Notes: generated by a model not told the origin, from the letters alone. Counted from the stretch's first letter, positions 34,484-43,904 are shown. The stretch: DNA of 64,000 bases from Prorocentrum cordatum (GCA_963575745.1 CAUYUJ010020253.1:51001-115000); one strand, 5' to 3'. A program made the numbers and translations.

Positions 34484-35013
34484 CGAACTGCAGCGCCGCG
34501 ATCACCCCGGCGCTGGGCGCTGCACTCCCGTCGCCCCCCCCGATCACCATCGCCGCCTCCACGTCCGCCCCCGCCCCCGCCAGATACGGCTGAGCCGACG
34601 GTGAAGGGAAGGTGACCAGTTAGTTTACACTTGTCGGGGGGCCCTCAAACTTGGCGTTAAATGGGACATTACCAGGGCTCGATCCTTGAATATGCGCCAT
34701 GAGTGACCGTAAACGGAGGCATTCGGCCGAGGTCCGACTCTATTGACTGAAACGATGGTACACCAAGACAGTGGCCAAACTGCTGACCCGTTGCTCCAAT
34801 CTGACTTCCTTTTGCAAGGCACGCCCTTTCGTCTCCCGCAAAATTACCTGATCTGCTTTGCGGCCAACTCTGCCACGTGATCTTCCAGCTCTCGAATTTG
34901 CCGCTGGCGTCTTTGAATGACCTCTCCCGATCTTTCCGAGCGTCTCCGCGCCATCTCATCTGCCTGCTCTGCCATTGTAGCCGCTTGGTTTTTGTTGCGG
35001 TAGATGTCTTCAA
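34484..35013 (-). pseudogene. Coiled-coil segment and linker of the Gag N-terminal region
   Basis: A short minus-strand frame from about 34990 to the TAA at 34844-34846 reads YRNKNQAATMAEQADEMARR, then RQRQIRELEDHVAELAAKQI, a clear heptad-rich helix. The remainder (34625-34822 and 34484-34620) is broken; a palindrome copy lies at 34587-34597. It was probably part of one long coiled coil with 35027-35926. Confidence 0.5.
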
Positions 35014-35026
35014 GCACGCTTAGTTG

Positions 35027-35542
35027 CTATGCCTTTATCACCGGATCGCCTTGTTCCCTGGACTCCTTGCTTCTGGCGCGTTCTGAGCATCTCTTGGCCC
35101 CTTCGCCCAAGCGTTCTCTGCGCGTGGGTTTTGCACGCCCCGCGCAAATCCCGACGACAGACTTCGAGCATGCATGACGCGGCTCATCTGGCGCGCCCGC
35201 CCGAGTTCGCGTCGGCTCGGCCGCCCTCGCACGGACGGGGCGAGCAACAATTGGGCTCGGGGGGGGCTCGACATATGTCGGCTGAGCTGGCGTTGACTTC
35301 GCCCTCTCCTGCGATCCAGCACCTCGCGGCTGGACCGGATGCGTCAATCTAACCGCCAGCGCAGCCGCCACGCCGGGCTGCCTTGTCATCTGAATCTCCC
35401 CCAGAGACTCTCTTGCAGCCCCATGTTGCTCTAAGTCAGACTTGAGCCTTCTGTTTGCTTCGCTCAAGGCACGGGCGATGAGCGCGCATTCCTTGATCTG
35501 CTCATCTACACACCCCTTCGCGCGGGCCCAGGCCTCTGCCAT
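35027..35542 (-). pseudogene. Coiled-coil and basic linker segment
   Basis: 171 codons: an N-terminal helix (DEQIKECALIARALSEANRR, then LKSDLEQHGAARESLGEIQ) then a Pro/Arg/Ala linker. A mutated palindrome copy (CGGCTGAGCTG) lies at 35279-35289. Confidence 0.5.
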
Positions 35543-35653
35543 TATTCTTTGGTCATCATGCCTTACGGCCTGGGCCTCTGATCCTGCTCTTGGAGCGCAC
35601 GTGCCGCTTCTAGTTTTATCTTTTCGGCCTCGAGCCTAGCAGCATCACGTTGG

Positions 35654-35926
35654 TCACGGAGCTCCTTGTTTTCTCGTGCTGCCTGCTCTCGGGCCACTCC
35701 CCCCCCTCTGTCTGGCTGCATCAGCCATCGTCTGAAGTCCAGCGCGCTCTTTATCGGCCTGTAGCTGCGACGACGAAATCCTTTGTTCGGCCGCCCCCTG
35801 AATCCTTCGCTGTTCTTCTTCTTCTTGCGCGAGGCGCCGCTGAGCCGCGCTCGCGACCCCTGATATATCTGCTTCTGTTTGCAATATGCGCTTCTGGGCA
35901 TCTCCTGCAGTTGCCCTCTTTGCCAT
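35654..35926 (-). pseudogene. Gln/Glu-rich coiled-coil segment
   Basis: 90 codons: RILQTEADISGVASAAQRRL, then a Glu/Gln-rich helix and QLQADKERAGLQTMADAARQ. A parallel frame continues with ENKELRDQRDAARLEAEKIK and LEAARALQEQDQ at 35650-35565, so the helix once ran on across a frameshift. It is likely an oligomerising part of Gag. Confidence 0.55.
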
Positions 35927-35935
35927 TGCCCTCTT

Positions 35936-36409
35936 TTATGCTTCGGGGTCGGCAAGATTGCGGTTCGCCTCTTCGATGGCCGCTCTGTCCACATGTGCCT
36001 GAAGATGCTCTCTATATTGCCTCTGTTTCTCTTCCCACTCTCGGATGGCGATACGACGGCAGCTATGCACCCCCAGCGCAATGCACTCTGCGCAGAGGCA
36101 CGATAAACTACATTTCGGACATACTTGTGAGCATTGGGCACGTGCGAGTCGGCCACAAGAACGCCCCGGTTTGCGCGCTTGCCCTGGGCAACGATTCTCC
36201 GCCTGAGGCGGGCATCCAGGGCCCGCGTTCCAGCAAGTGCCCCAAATGGAAAAGCTGCTCGTGGTCCGATTTGACGACGGACGAGGGGGCCCAAGGGCAT
36301 CGAATCCTCTGGAGCTGGCACGCCCGCCTCTCGGGGCCTTTCCAGAGCCCCGCTGGCCGTCGGCGTATTCTGCTCCCTCATGATTGACCCCATGTTCCTT
36401 TGAGCGCAT
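35936..36409 (-). pseudogene. Cys/His cluster followed by coiled coil
   Basis: The end of this 157-codon frame reads VCPKCSLSCLCAECIALGVH, then SCRR, a dense Cys/His cluster (C-x2-C-x3-C-x-C-x2-C-x6-H-x-C) suited to bind zinc, and then a helix (REWEEKQRQYREHLQAHVDR). A zinc module followed by a coiled coil resembles the general layout of B-box proteins, although the spacing is not a canonical B-box. It is unusual for a copia Gag. Confidence 0.55.
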
Positions 36410-36462
36410 TGTTGCCTCTCCTTTTGCTCATCCTTTTCGTCTTGCACGATGAGTTGATCAAA

Positions 36463-37053
36463 TTATGCTGCACGGTCGTGGCCCATCCTCGGTGGCGCGA
36501 GATTTTGTCGATAGAATCCCTGCGACAATGGTGGAAGATTGAGATGATGTGTTTCGCTCTTGGTCTTCTTTGCCCTTGGCAGTGGAGCCACACCAGTCGG
36601 TTCCATCGCCTGCCGAGCCGGGCGCGCGGCGTCGCGCGAGTTCTCCATCGGCTGGGCCGAAGAGCTCCCTCTTCCACGGCCTGGCCCACCGCTTTCGGGG
36701 TTCCTTTCTTCCTCTAGATCTTCATCCGAATCAAGGATAGCCCTTCGAAGAGCTTCGGCAGGCGCGCAATCAATTGTTTCGGTCTCCGACAGGCCCACGC
36801 CTGAGGCAAGCCCGTCAGACGAGTTCCGAAGAGGATTAGGATGATACGATGGCCCAGGCGACGTATGGAAGCGAGCATATCCCTCGCTCTTGTCAATTAA
36901 ATGCAAGCCCTCTTCCTCCGACTGTCCGTCGCTTTCTTCTTCCCCCCGCCCATGCATCACAAATCGCGTTATTTGTTCCTCGGCATAACGCTCTCCACCT
37001 GCTGACCTGATGGGAACTGTTTCTCGGCGGGCCCTCCTCATCGTAGTTCGCAT
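36463..37053 (-). CDS. Acidic N-terminal segment of the polyprotein
   Basis: 196 codons with a Ser/Asp/Glu-rich middle (RRAILDSDEDLEEERNPESG) and basic ends. It contains SSAQPMENSRD over the palindrome at 36649-36659. It is probably disordered and follows the short N-terminal frame at 37092-37487 after a frame change. No enzyme motif. Confidence 0.45.
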   Translation of the reverse strand: MRTTMRRARRETVPIRSAGGERYAEEQITRFVMHGRGEEESDGQSEEEGLHLIDKSEGYARFHTSPGPSYHPNPLRNSSDGLASGVGLSETETIDCAPAEALRRAILDSDEDLEEERNPESGGPGRGRGSSSAQPMENSRDAARPARQAMEPTGVAPLPRAKKTKSETHHLNLPPLSQGFYRQNLAPPRMGHDRAA

Positions 37054-37091
37054 GGACTGATACCCTCGGGCTTGAGTGCACTGACACGATT

Positions 37092-37487
37092 TCAGATGGC
37101 CTTCCGCCGGGGGGCACTGGCAAAGCCATGCCCTCTGCCTGGCGTTCGAACTCTTTCCTTCATCTGGTGATCTATAGGGGAACCCCCTTCTGTCAAATCC
37201 AACACAGATTCCGATGCTTGTCTTCTGGGAAGATTGAAAGAAAGAGGCCGCCCCCTTGGGGCGCCTTTCTTAATGATACGCTCGGGGCAGCTTTGTCGTT
37301 CTATTTCTCCGAGCGCTCCCCCCTGCGATCCCATGTTCAGCGAAGCCAAAGGCTGAGCCGTCGCTTCGGCTGATAACCAGCTTTTTGCCTGGATATTGGT
37401 TATCTCTGCATTATGTTCCGATGTAGCCCCGATTACCTCTGAAGGTAACTCCCGCGAGGGAAGCTCAGAGGGTTCCGCCGAAGCCAT
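37092..37487 (-). CDS. N-terminal polyprotein frame starting inside the 5' LTR
   Basis: The ATG at 37485-37487 opens MASAEPSELPSRELPSEVIG and runs 131 codons to a stop at 37092-37094. The start and first 37 or so codons lie within the LTR; the 3' LTR has the same ATG and an almost identical start (MASAEPPELPSRDLPSEV), as expected for copied LTRs. Past the LTR the frame crosses the primer-binding-site candidate and a palindrome copy (TAQPLAS at 37351-37359). I chose this ATG because it is conserved in both LTRs. An in-LTR start is atypical; the true initiation site is uncertain. Confidence 0.5.
   Translation of the reverse strand: MASAEPSELPSRELPSEVIGATSEHNAEITNIQAKSWLSAEATAQPLASLNMGSQGGALGEIERQSCPERIIKKGAPRGRPLSFNLPRRQASESVLDLTEGGSPIDHQMKERVRTPGRGHGFASAPRRKAI
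37370..37379 (-). other. Primer-binding-site candidate TGGTTATCAG
   Basis: Directly after the 5' LTR on the sense strand lies TGGTTATCAG. Plant copia elements use TGGTATCAG(AGC), complementary to initiator methionine tRNA; here one extra T is present. Position supports the role, but the match is imperfect and the host tRNA is unknown. Confidence 0.5.
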
Positions 37488-37728
37488 GGCAAGGAAGTAG
37501 TGTTCCGTTAAGCGGATAAGATCTATATATATATATATATGCGGTAGGGAGGAGGCCGGCCGGCCGACGACACGATGACGATGGGGGAACGACCCCACGC
37601 GCGCGCGTAAGCCAACTCGCTCCTTTTTCCTCTACCTCTCGAATCTGAATGGCTGCAGGCAGACAGTCAGTACAACAGCAATGGTGGCAAGGGCAACAGG
37701 ATGGTGGTGCGGAAAGGAGCGTATTAAC
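37380..37728 (-). repeat. 5' LTR of the 23.4-kb element
   Basis: Direct repeat of 14356-14691. Differences counted by eye are about 27 substitutions plus a (TA)n insertion at about 37523-37540, so the TA run is a later microsatellite and not a conserved promoter element. Confidence 0.85.
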
Positions 37729-37735
37729 TGTTCCA
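37729..37735. repeat. Target-site duplication (right), TGTTCCA
   Basis: Same heptamer as 14349-14355, directly outside the LTR. Confidence 0.7.
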
Positions 37736-38685
37736 GCTCTGTCGTCAGCCTGACGGGCCCCAGTGCACAGCAGATCCTACGATGGCCCCCGCCGCGCCGC
37801 ACCCGTCCGACCACCCGCAGCAGAGAGGCCCCATGTGGCGACTGGGGCTGTCCGCTGACTCGTCTGCGGCTCCTGCGCCTCATCGGATTCGACGTCCCCC
37901 TGGGTGCTGACAAGCGTCGACACGGCAGGCGACTGTCCGAGTGTCCCGTGCGGTCGCTCTTGGGCTCGACGTGGACGGCAGGCTAGATTAGATGTGAAGT
38001 GCACCCTGCCCCAGCGAACGCATTGGCATATCCGGATCATACGTCCCTCTGGATGCTGGCAAAATCCCACTCGGCATCCTGGCCGCCCTTGTTGCCTTGT
38101 ACGACTGCTTAGGTTTGATGAGGGCAGCGGGCGCGACTATGTGTTCATTGCACCCTGCCCCTCCTTTTCCGTGCCCTGGAAGTGTTTCTTCCCCGTGGGC
38201 ACGAAGAAGGGCACGAGACTACCCTGCGAGAGAACGGCTGGCCTCCAGGCCTCGGAAACGGGCTCCCTCTAGACGTCCAGGCTTCGGAAACGGGCACACT
38301 AGACATGCGGGAAAAAGGAGGGCGGCCGCGGAGGTGAGAACGCGGTGGAAGCCTGAGGCCTAGAGAATATTCGCCATGAGGAGTGCACGGGCGGCCTCAG
38401 GCACTGAAAACTGGTGAGCTGGAAGGTGGGCGACCAGTGCAAGCTGCCGAAGGAAAAGGCAGCGTAGGTCCCGCCGGAGAGGCAAGCCGCCATTCACTGG
38501 GCGGAAGGCACAGCGCCTATGCTGGGCCAGGGCCGTCCGTCGGCAGCCGTCGTCAGGGGGTCTGGCACCATGGGGTCGCGGCAATGCGGACCTCCAGTGC
38601 ACAATTGCACGTATGGCCCCACAGCACCAGAACACACTCCACGCATTCGTGCTCTTCATGGGCCACGCTTGAATCCATTTAGAAT
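37736..38685. other. GC-rich flank, no recognised gene
   Basis: No conserved motif seen. Plus- and minus-strand frames of 60-120 codons are of shadow quality. Confidence 0.4.
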
Positions 38686-38689
38686 TCAA

Positions 38690-39660
38690 AAAGGAACGGG
38701 GGGCCGACTAAGAAATGACTGCGTTGCGAAGGTGTGGTCTGAAGTCCGTAGGTCATCACACCAAACTGCCCACGGGCACACCTGATGATAGCAGGCCACC
38801 CAAACTCTGGAGCGGTGCGAGGAAAAGCTCCAAGACACGCTGGGCACCAAGCTACCTAACGGTTGTTTGGTTTGATGTCCGTGGGTAATCTCGCTTAACT
38901 GCCCAGGGGCGAACCCTGGTGATGGTAGGCCACGCAAGCGCTGGAACGGTGCTAGAAAAAAGCTCCAAGACGCGCTGGGCACCAGGCTACTGAGCGACTG
39001 CTTCGTTTAAAGTCCGCAAGTCGTCACTCCAAGATGCCAGCGAGAACACCCTGGTGACAGCAGGCCACGCATACTCTGGAGCGGTGTTAGAAAAGAGCTA
39101 CGAGAAACGCTGGGCACAAGGCTGCCGAGCGATCGCTTCGATTAAAGTTGGCAGGTAGTCTCACCAAACTGCCGGCGGTCACACCTGGTGATAGCAGGCC
39201 ACCCTAGCGCTGGAGCGGTGCTAGAAAAGAGTTCCAAGACGAGCTGGGCCTCAGGCTACTGAGCGACTGCTTCGTTCGAAGTCCGTAGGTAATCTCACCA
39301 AATTTCCGCGTGCACACCTGGTGATAGCAGGCCACCCTATTTCCGGAGCGGTGCAAGGAAAGAGCTCCAAGGCGCGCTGGGCACCAGGCTATTGAGCGAC
39401 TGCTTCGTTTGAAATCCGCAGACGGTCACACCAAAATGCGCGCGAAAATATCCTGGTGGTAGCAGGCCACGCAAACTCTGGAGCGGTGCTAGAAAAGAGC
39501 TCCAAGACGCGCTGGACACCAGGCTACCGAGCGACTGCTCCGTAATATCACCAAACTGCCCGGGGGCAAACCTGGTGATAGCAGGCCACCCAAGCGCTGG
39601 AGCGGCGCTAGAAAAGAGCTCCAAGAAGCGCTGGGCATCAGGCTAACAAGCGAGTGCCCG
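38690..39660 (+). repeat. 134-bp tandem repeat, about seven units
   Basis: The GCTGG(G/A) core of AGCTCCAAGACGCGCTGGGC recurs at 38839, 38974, 39109, 39243, 39376, 39511 and 39630 (intervals 135, 135, 134, 133, 135, 119). Units also share CCTGGTGATAGCAGGCCAC and GAGCGACTGCTTCG. A diverged partial unit lies at about 40370-40440. Confidence 0.9.
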
Positions 39661-40532
39661 AAAGGAGCTGTATGCCCTCGCTTTGCAAAAACGGCTTGAC
39701 AGAGCTGCGTTGATTGAAAGAGCCCGAGGGCTCCACGTGACCCTGCAACAGGAAGCTGGACGCCGCCAACGCGTTGGCCCCGAACGTATGGCGGGAGGCG
39801 CGCCCTTGGCAGGGGGATACCCTGCTTGGCGAGCGCGTTGGTGGCGGGTTGAGGCGGTAACGCCACAAAAGGTGCCGACGGACGGAGAGGCCTCCAAAGC
39901 GACAGTCAACAGAGACCCACAGAGGTCTTCCCCACAAGGCGCCCAAACAGCAACAAGGTCCTTCATGTCCAGGCCTGGCCCCCAGTGGCACCGGCCAGCA
40001 ATCAGGAATATTGCTACTAGGTTAGGCCTGGAGTCCATCGACCACTGCGAGCCGCGTCGTCGGTTACCCGAGAGAGCCCGGCCCGACGCGCAACAGCCCC
40101 CCAGCAGCCCCGAGTTCCCAACCTCAACGTGGCGAGAGAGATGGTCATGGTGACAGCAGCCAGAGTGGTACTGGAAAGGCGACTTCTACCCCAAGAGGCC
40201 AATGACTGGGTCTGCCACGATGGCCACGCAGAGGCGGAAAGTTGCCACCTGCATCGTAGCTTCTCGGGATGGGATCCTTCCTGCCAGGTAGGTGAACCAA
40301 CCCGACTTGGTCATCAACCGTGGCTGAGTGCACCAGGACATCGATGGAAGCCCAAAATCTTGATAGCAGGCTGCCCTGATCCCCGAGAGGTACTAGAGAA
40401 GCGCTCCGAAAAGCGCTGGGCACCAGGCTACCGAGCTGGTGAAAGAGCATAACGCACGAGGGGCAGCTATGCGAGCTCAGAAGCTCCACGAATAGATCTC
40501 GCCAAAGCAGGTACGGCAAGTTGCAAAGCTGA
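39661..40532. other. Spacer without recognised gene
   Basis: A plus-strand frame (39683-40153) is open but has no recognisable domain. The partial 134-bp unit at 40370-40440 is the only structured part. Confidence 0.4.
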
Positions 40533-40594
40533 AATTAGCCTGGCGAAGGACCCAACCATATGCAGTGGTGAGTACCGTCTTTGTGAGCAACGCA

Positions 40595-40975
40595 TTCCGT
40601 GGAGCTCCCTATGGGGCCACGAAACGCTGTGCTGGGTGTGGCGGACGCATGCGCCCCCCCCACCACCACTGGGGCCTTCGGTGGAGCTCCCTATGGGGCC
40701 AGGAAACAATGTGCTGGGTGTGCCGGACGCATGCGCCCCCCTCCACCGGGGCCTTGGGTGGAGCTCCCTATGGGGCCACGAAACGCTGTGCTGGGTGTGC
40801 CGGACGCATGCGCCCCCCCCCCCACTGGGACCTTCGATGGAGATCCCTAATGGGGCCACGAAGCGCTGTGTTGGGTGTGGCGGACGCACGCGCCCCCCCC
40901 AGTGGGGCCTTCGGTGGAGCTCCCTATGGGGCCACGAAGCGCCGTGCCGGGTGTGGCGGACGCATGCGCCCCCCC

Positions 40976-41018
<43 letters not shown>

Positions 41019-41905
41019 GGACCTTCGGTGGAGCTCCCTATGGGGCAACGAAACGCTGTGCTGGGTGTGGCGGACGCGTGCGCCCCCCCCATTGGGGCCT
41101 TCGGTGGAGCTCCCTATGGGGCAACGAAACGCTGTGCTGGGTGTGGCGGACGCATGCGCCCCCCTCCACTGGGGCCTTCGGTGGAGCTCCCTATGGGGCC
41201 ACGAGCGCTGTGCTGGGTGTGGCGGACGCATGCGCCCTCCCCCCACTGGGACATTCGGTCGAGCTCCCTATGGGGCAACGAAACGCTGTGCTGGGTGTGG
41301 CGGGCGCATGCGCCCCCCCACCGGGGCCTTCGGTGGAGCTCCCTATGGGGCCACGAACCGCCGTGCTGGGTGTGGCGGACGCGTGCGCCCCCCACCACTG
41401 GGGCCTTCGGTGGAGCTCCCTAATGGGCACGAAACGCCGTGCTGGGTGTGGCGGACGCATGCGCTCCCCTCCACTGGGACCTTCGGTACAGCCCCCTTAT
41501 GGGGCTACGAAACGCTGTGCTGGGTGTGGCGGACGCATGCGCCCCCCCACACTGGGGCCCTCGGTGGAGCTCCCTATGGGGCCACGAAACGCTGCGCTGG
41601 GTGTGGCGGACGCATGCGCCCCCGTCCACCGGGGTCTTCGGTGGAGCTCCCTATGGGGCCACGAAGCGCCGTGCTGGGTGTGGCGGACGCATGCGCCCCC
41701 CCCTCCACTGGGACCTTTGGTGGAGCTCCCTGTGGGGCCACGAACCGCCGTGCTGGGTGTGGCGGACGCATGCGCCCCCCCCACTGGGGCCTTCCGTGAA
41801 GCTCCCTATGGGGCCACGAAACGCTGTGCTGGGTGTGGCGGACGCATGCGCCCCCCACTGGGACCTTCGGTGGAGCTCCCTATGGGGCTACGAAACGTGT
41901 GAGAG
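40595..41905 (+). repeat. 75-79-bp minisatellite, about 17 units
   Basis: GGAGCTCCCTATGGGGCCAC starts at 40601, 40683, 40760, 40839, 40916, 41030, 41106, 41183, 41260, 41335 and onward. Between them is GCTGTGCTGGGTGTGGCGGA, then CGCATGCGCC and a C run. The 114-bp interval contains an inserted CA repeat. The lack of stops in several frames gives spurious 300-445-codon frames. Confidence 0.95.
40979..41015. repeat. (CA)n dinucleotide inside one minisatellite unit
   Basis: About 17 CA units placed after the C run of one unit, lengthening it by about 37 bp. Confidence 0.95.
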
Positions 41906-42074
41906 GTGTGCCGAGAGCAAAGGCAAGGAAGGGGAGGAGGGAGGAGGGGGAGGAGGGAGGAGGGAGGAGGGAGGAGGGGGAGGAGGAGGGAGGAGGAGGT
42001 CGGAACGCGGGGCGCCGTCTCTCCAAAACGAGGACCCAACACCACAGGATGATTGGGACAAATGATAATCAACG

Positions 42075-42430
42075 CTTTTACTCTCTTCGGGTTCTCTTGG
42101 GACGGCTCCGGAACTCTTTTGGTATGTTTTTGGCGCCTCGAGGGGATTGGGGGGCTCTCAAGAAACTAGGTTTTGTTGGGCGCCTCCGGGGGGTCCTGGA
42201 AGCTTCTCGGAAGCCTTTTGGGGCCTCCTGCTCCCGCCCCCGGGCCTATTTTGAACTGTCCTGGGGCGCTCTTGGCCCGTCTTGGGCGCCTTTTGGGCAA
42301 TCTTGATGTTCCCTGGGACTGTTTGGGCGCTCTTTGGGGCCTCATCCGCCGGCCTGGGGCGGTCTTGGGAACCTCTTCGGTTGTCTGGAGCGTTGGCGCG
42401 GTCGAAAAACGCGAGGAGTCCAAAAACCCA
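42075..42430 (+). repeat. Degenerate GGGCGCTCTTGG-type repeat
   Basis: Irregular words GGGGCGCTCTTGGCCCGTCT, TGGGCGCCTTTTGGG and similar. The same style follows copy C (46981-47235), occurs at 28895-29080, and occurs inverted at 52140-52600. Confidence 0.7.
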
Positions 42431-42559
42431 TGAACAAAAATTACTCCGACGGTGGGACCCCACATGAGAATCTGTTAGCTTACCCTTTGCCATTTCCTCC
42501 TCCCCCTGGCGGACACCCTCTCCTCTCGCCCCCTGCACTGCCCTCTCTTCCCCCTTTTA

Positions 42560-42725
42560 ATTCTCTTCCTCCTCCTCTTTTCCTCCTCCTCCTCCTTCTC
42601 CTCCTCCTCCTCCTCCTCCTCCTCCTCCTCCTCCCTCCTCCTCCTCCTCCTCCTCCTCCTCCTCCTCTTCCTCCTCCTCCTCCTCCTCCTCCTCCTCCTC
42701 CTCCTCTCGCGCCACCTCCTCCTCG
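42560..42725. repeat. (CCT)n microsatellite
   Basis: About 165 bp of CCT with a few CTT and C interruptions. Confidence 0.97.
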
Positions 42726-43599
42726 TCGTCGGCCTCCCCCATGCCCCTTCCCTCCTCATCCCCCTGCCTTTTCTCCATGTGCACCTCCCCTTCCCCCTCG
42801 TCGGGGCAAGCAAATCCATTTTCCTCAGCGCCGTCGCCGCCTCGGCCAGCGCCTCGGGAAGCGGGCCCCATAGGGAGGGGGCTCCCGCCTGAGACTTCCT
42901 CGCAATTCACTCACAGACGAGGCTCCCGCTCGAGACTTCCTCCATATTCAGGTCTCAAGAGCCCAAAAGTGACGACAGTTGCACGTTTCGGATGACCCGC
43001 TCGGATTCGAACATGAAGTGCGGGCCCCATAGGGAGGGGGCTCCCGCCTGAGACTTCCTCACAATTCACTCACAGACGAGGCTCCCGCTCGAGACTTCCT
43101 CCATATGCAGGTCTCAAGAGCCCAAAAGTGACGACAGTTGCACGTTGCGGATGACCCGCTCGGATTCGAACATGAAGTGCGGGCCCCATAGGGAGGGGGC
43201 TCCCGCCTGAGACTTCCTCACAATTCACTCACAGACGAGGCTCCCGCTCGAGACTTCCTCCATATTCAGGTCTCAAGAGCCCAAAAGTGACGACAGTTGC
43301 ACGTTTCGGATGACCCGCTCGGATTCGAACATGAAGCGCGGGCCCCATAGGGAGGGGGCTCCCGCCTGAGACTTCCTCACCACTCACTCACAGACAGGGC
43401 TCCCGCTCGAGACTTCCTCCATATTCAGGTCTCAAGAACCCAAAAGTGACGACAGTTGCACGTTCCGGATGACCCGCTCGGATTCGAACATGAAGCGCGG
43501 GCCCCATAGGGAGGGGGCTCCCGCCTGAGACTTCCTCACAATTCACTCACAGACGAGGCTCCCGCCTGATACTTCCTCCATATTCAGGCCTCAAGTCAG

Positions 43600-43609
43600 C
43601 AAGTAGTGG

Positions 43610-43655
<46 letters not shown>

Positions 43656-43880
43656 CGTTCGATGCCGATGATGGTGAGTGATCGTGCGATGGTGATGCTG
43701 ATGGTGATGATGATGATGGTGATGATGATGAGTGGGGAGTGATGGTGATGGTTATGATGATGATGCGGAGGAGGAAGCAAAGAAGAGCAGAGGAGAGGGA
43801 GGAGGAGGAGGAGATCCTGCGCGGAGGGTGTGCAGAGAAAACAAGAACCCCACTTAGGATGTGGGGAACAATTCATTCAC
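43600..43880 (+). repeat. GATG-type insert unit 1 in the satellite
   Basis: (GAT)n/GATGGTGA-rich DNA followed by a purine patch and TGCGCGGAGGGTGTGCAGAG plus AAAACAAGAACCCCACTT. The same tail recurs at 44120-44180 and 46045-46095. Confidence 0.8.
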
Positions 43881-43904
43881 AGACGAAGCTCCCGCCTGAG
43901 ACTT

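Larger units (their letters stand above)
14356..37728 (-). mobile_element. 23.4-kb Ty1/copia-type LTR retrotransposon, inactive
   Basis: Flanked by TGTTCCA duplications and bounded by direct repeats of 336 and 349 bp. Sense is the minus strand: 5' LTR at the right, a primer-binding-site candidate, a long polyprotein region, a polypurine tract and the 3' LTR at the left. Domain order is Gag, protease, integrase, RT, RNase H, which defines Ty1/copia; a CCG-motif domain and about 10 kb more coding-like sequence follow. At 23.4 kb it is several times longer than a typical copia element of about 5-9 kb. Stops, frame breaks and lost catalytic residues show it is dead. Roughly 8% LTR divergence suggests an old insertion. 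Confidence 0.8.
40533..42074 (+). mobile_element. Composite repeat, copy B
   Basis: Head ATTAGCCTGGCGAAGGACCC at 40534, then a minisatellite of about 77 bp per unit, then the exit block (GAAACGTGTGAGAGGTGTGC followed by CAAAGGCAAGGAA), about 75 bp of GGA/GGAGG repeats and the tail AAAACGAGGACCCAACACCA. Head, exit block and tail all match copy C; head and tail match copy A. No coding domain. Confidence 0.7.

Noticed and set aside
15412-37487. A set of ordinary multi-exon host genes instead of one element
   Set aside because: Domain order Gag-protease-integrase-RT-RNase H, flanking LTRs and target duplication favour one retroelement. The frame changes look like decay, although splicing at YYAG palindromes was not excluded.
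37523-37540. TATA box in the 5' LTR
   Set aside because: It is a TA microsatellite absent from the 3' LTR, so not an ancestral promoter element.
40565-41902. 445-codon plus-strand frame with repeating [20 protein letters not shown]
   Set aside because: The minisatellite period of about 77 bp is not a multiple of 3, and several frames are open at once; unit lengths vary without keeping frame.
43009-43020. tRNA or Pol III B-box in the satellite (GTTCGAATCC on the minus strand of each unit)
   Set aside because: The T-stem bases do not pair and no A-box or acceptor stem is present at the right distance. The match may be fortuitous.
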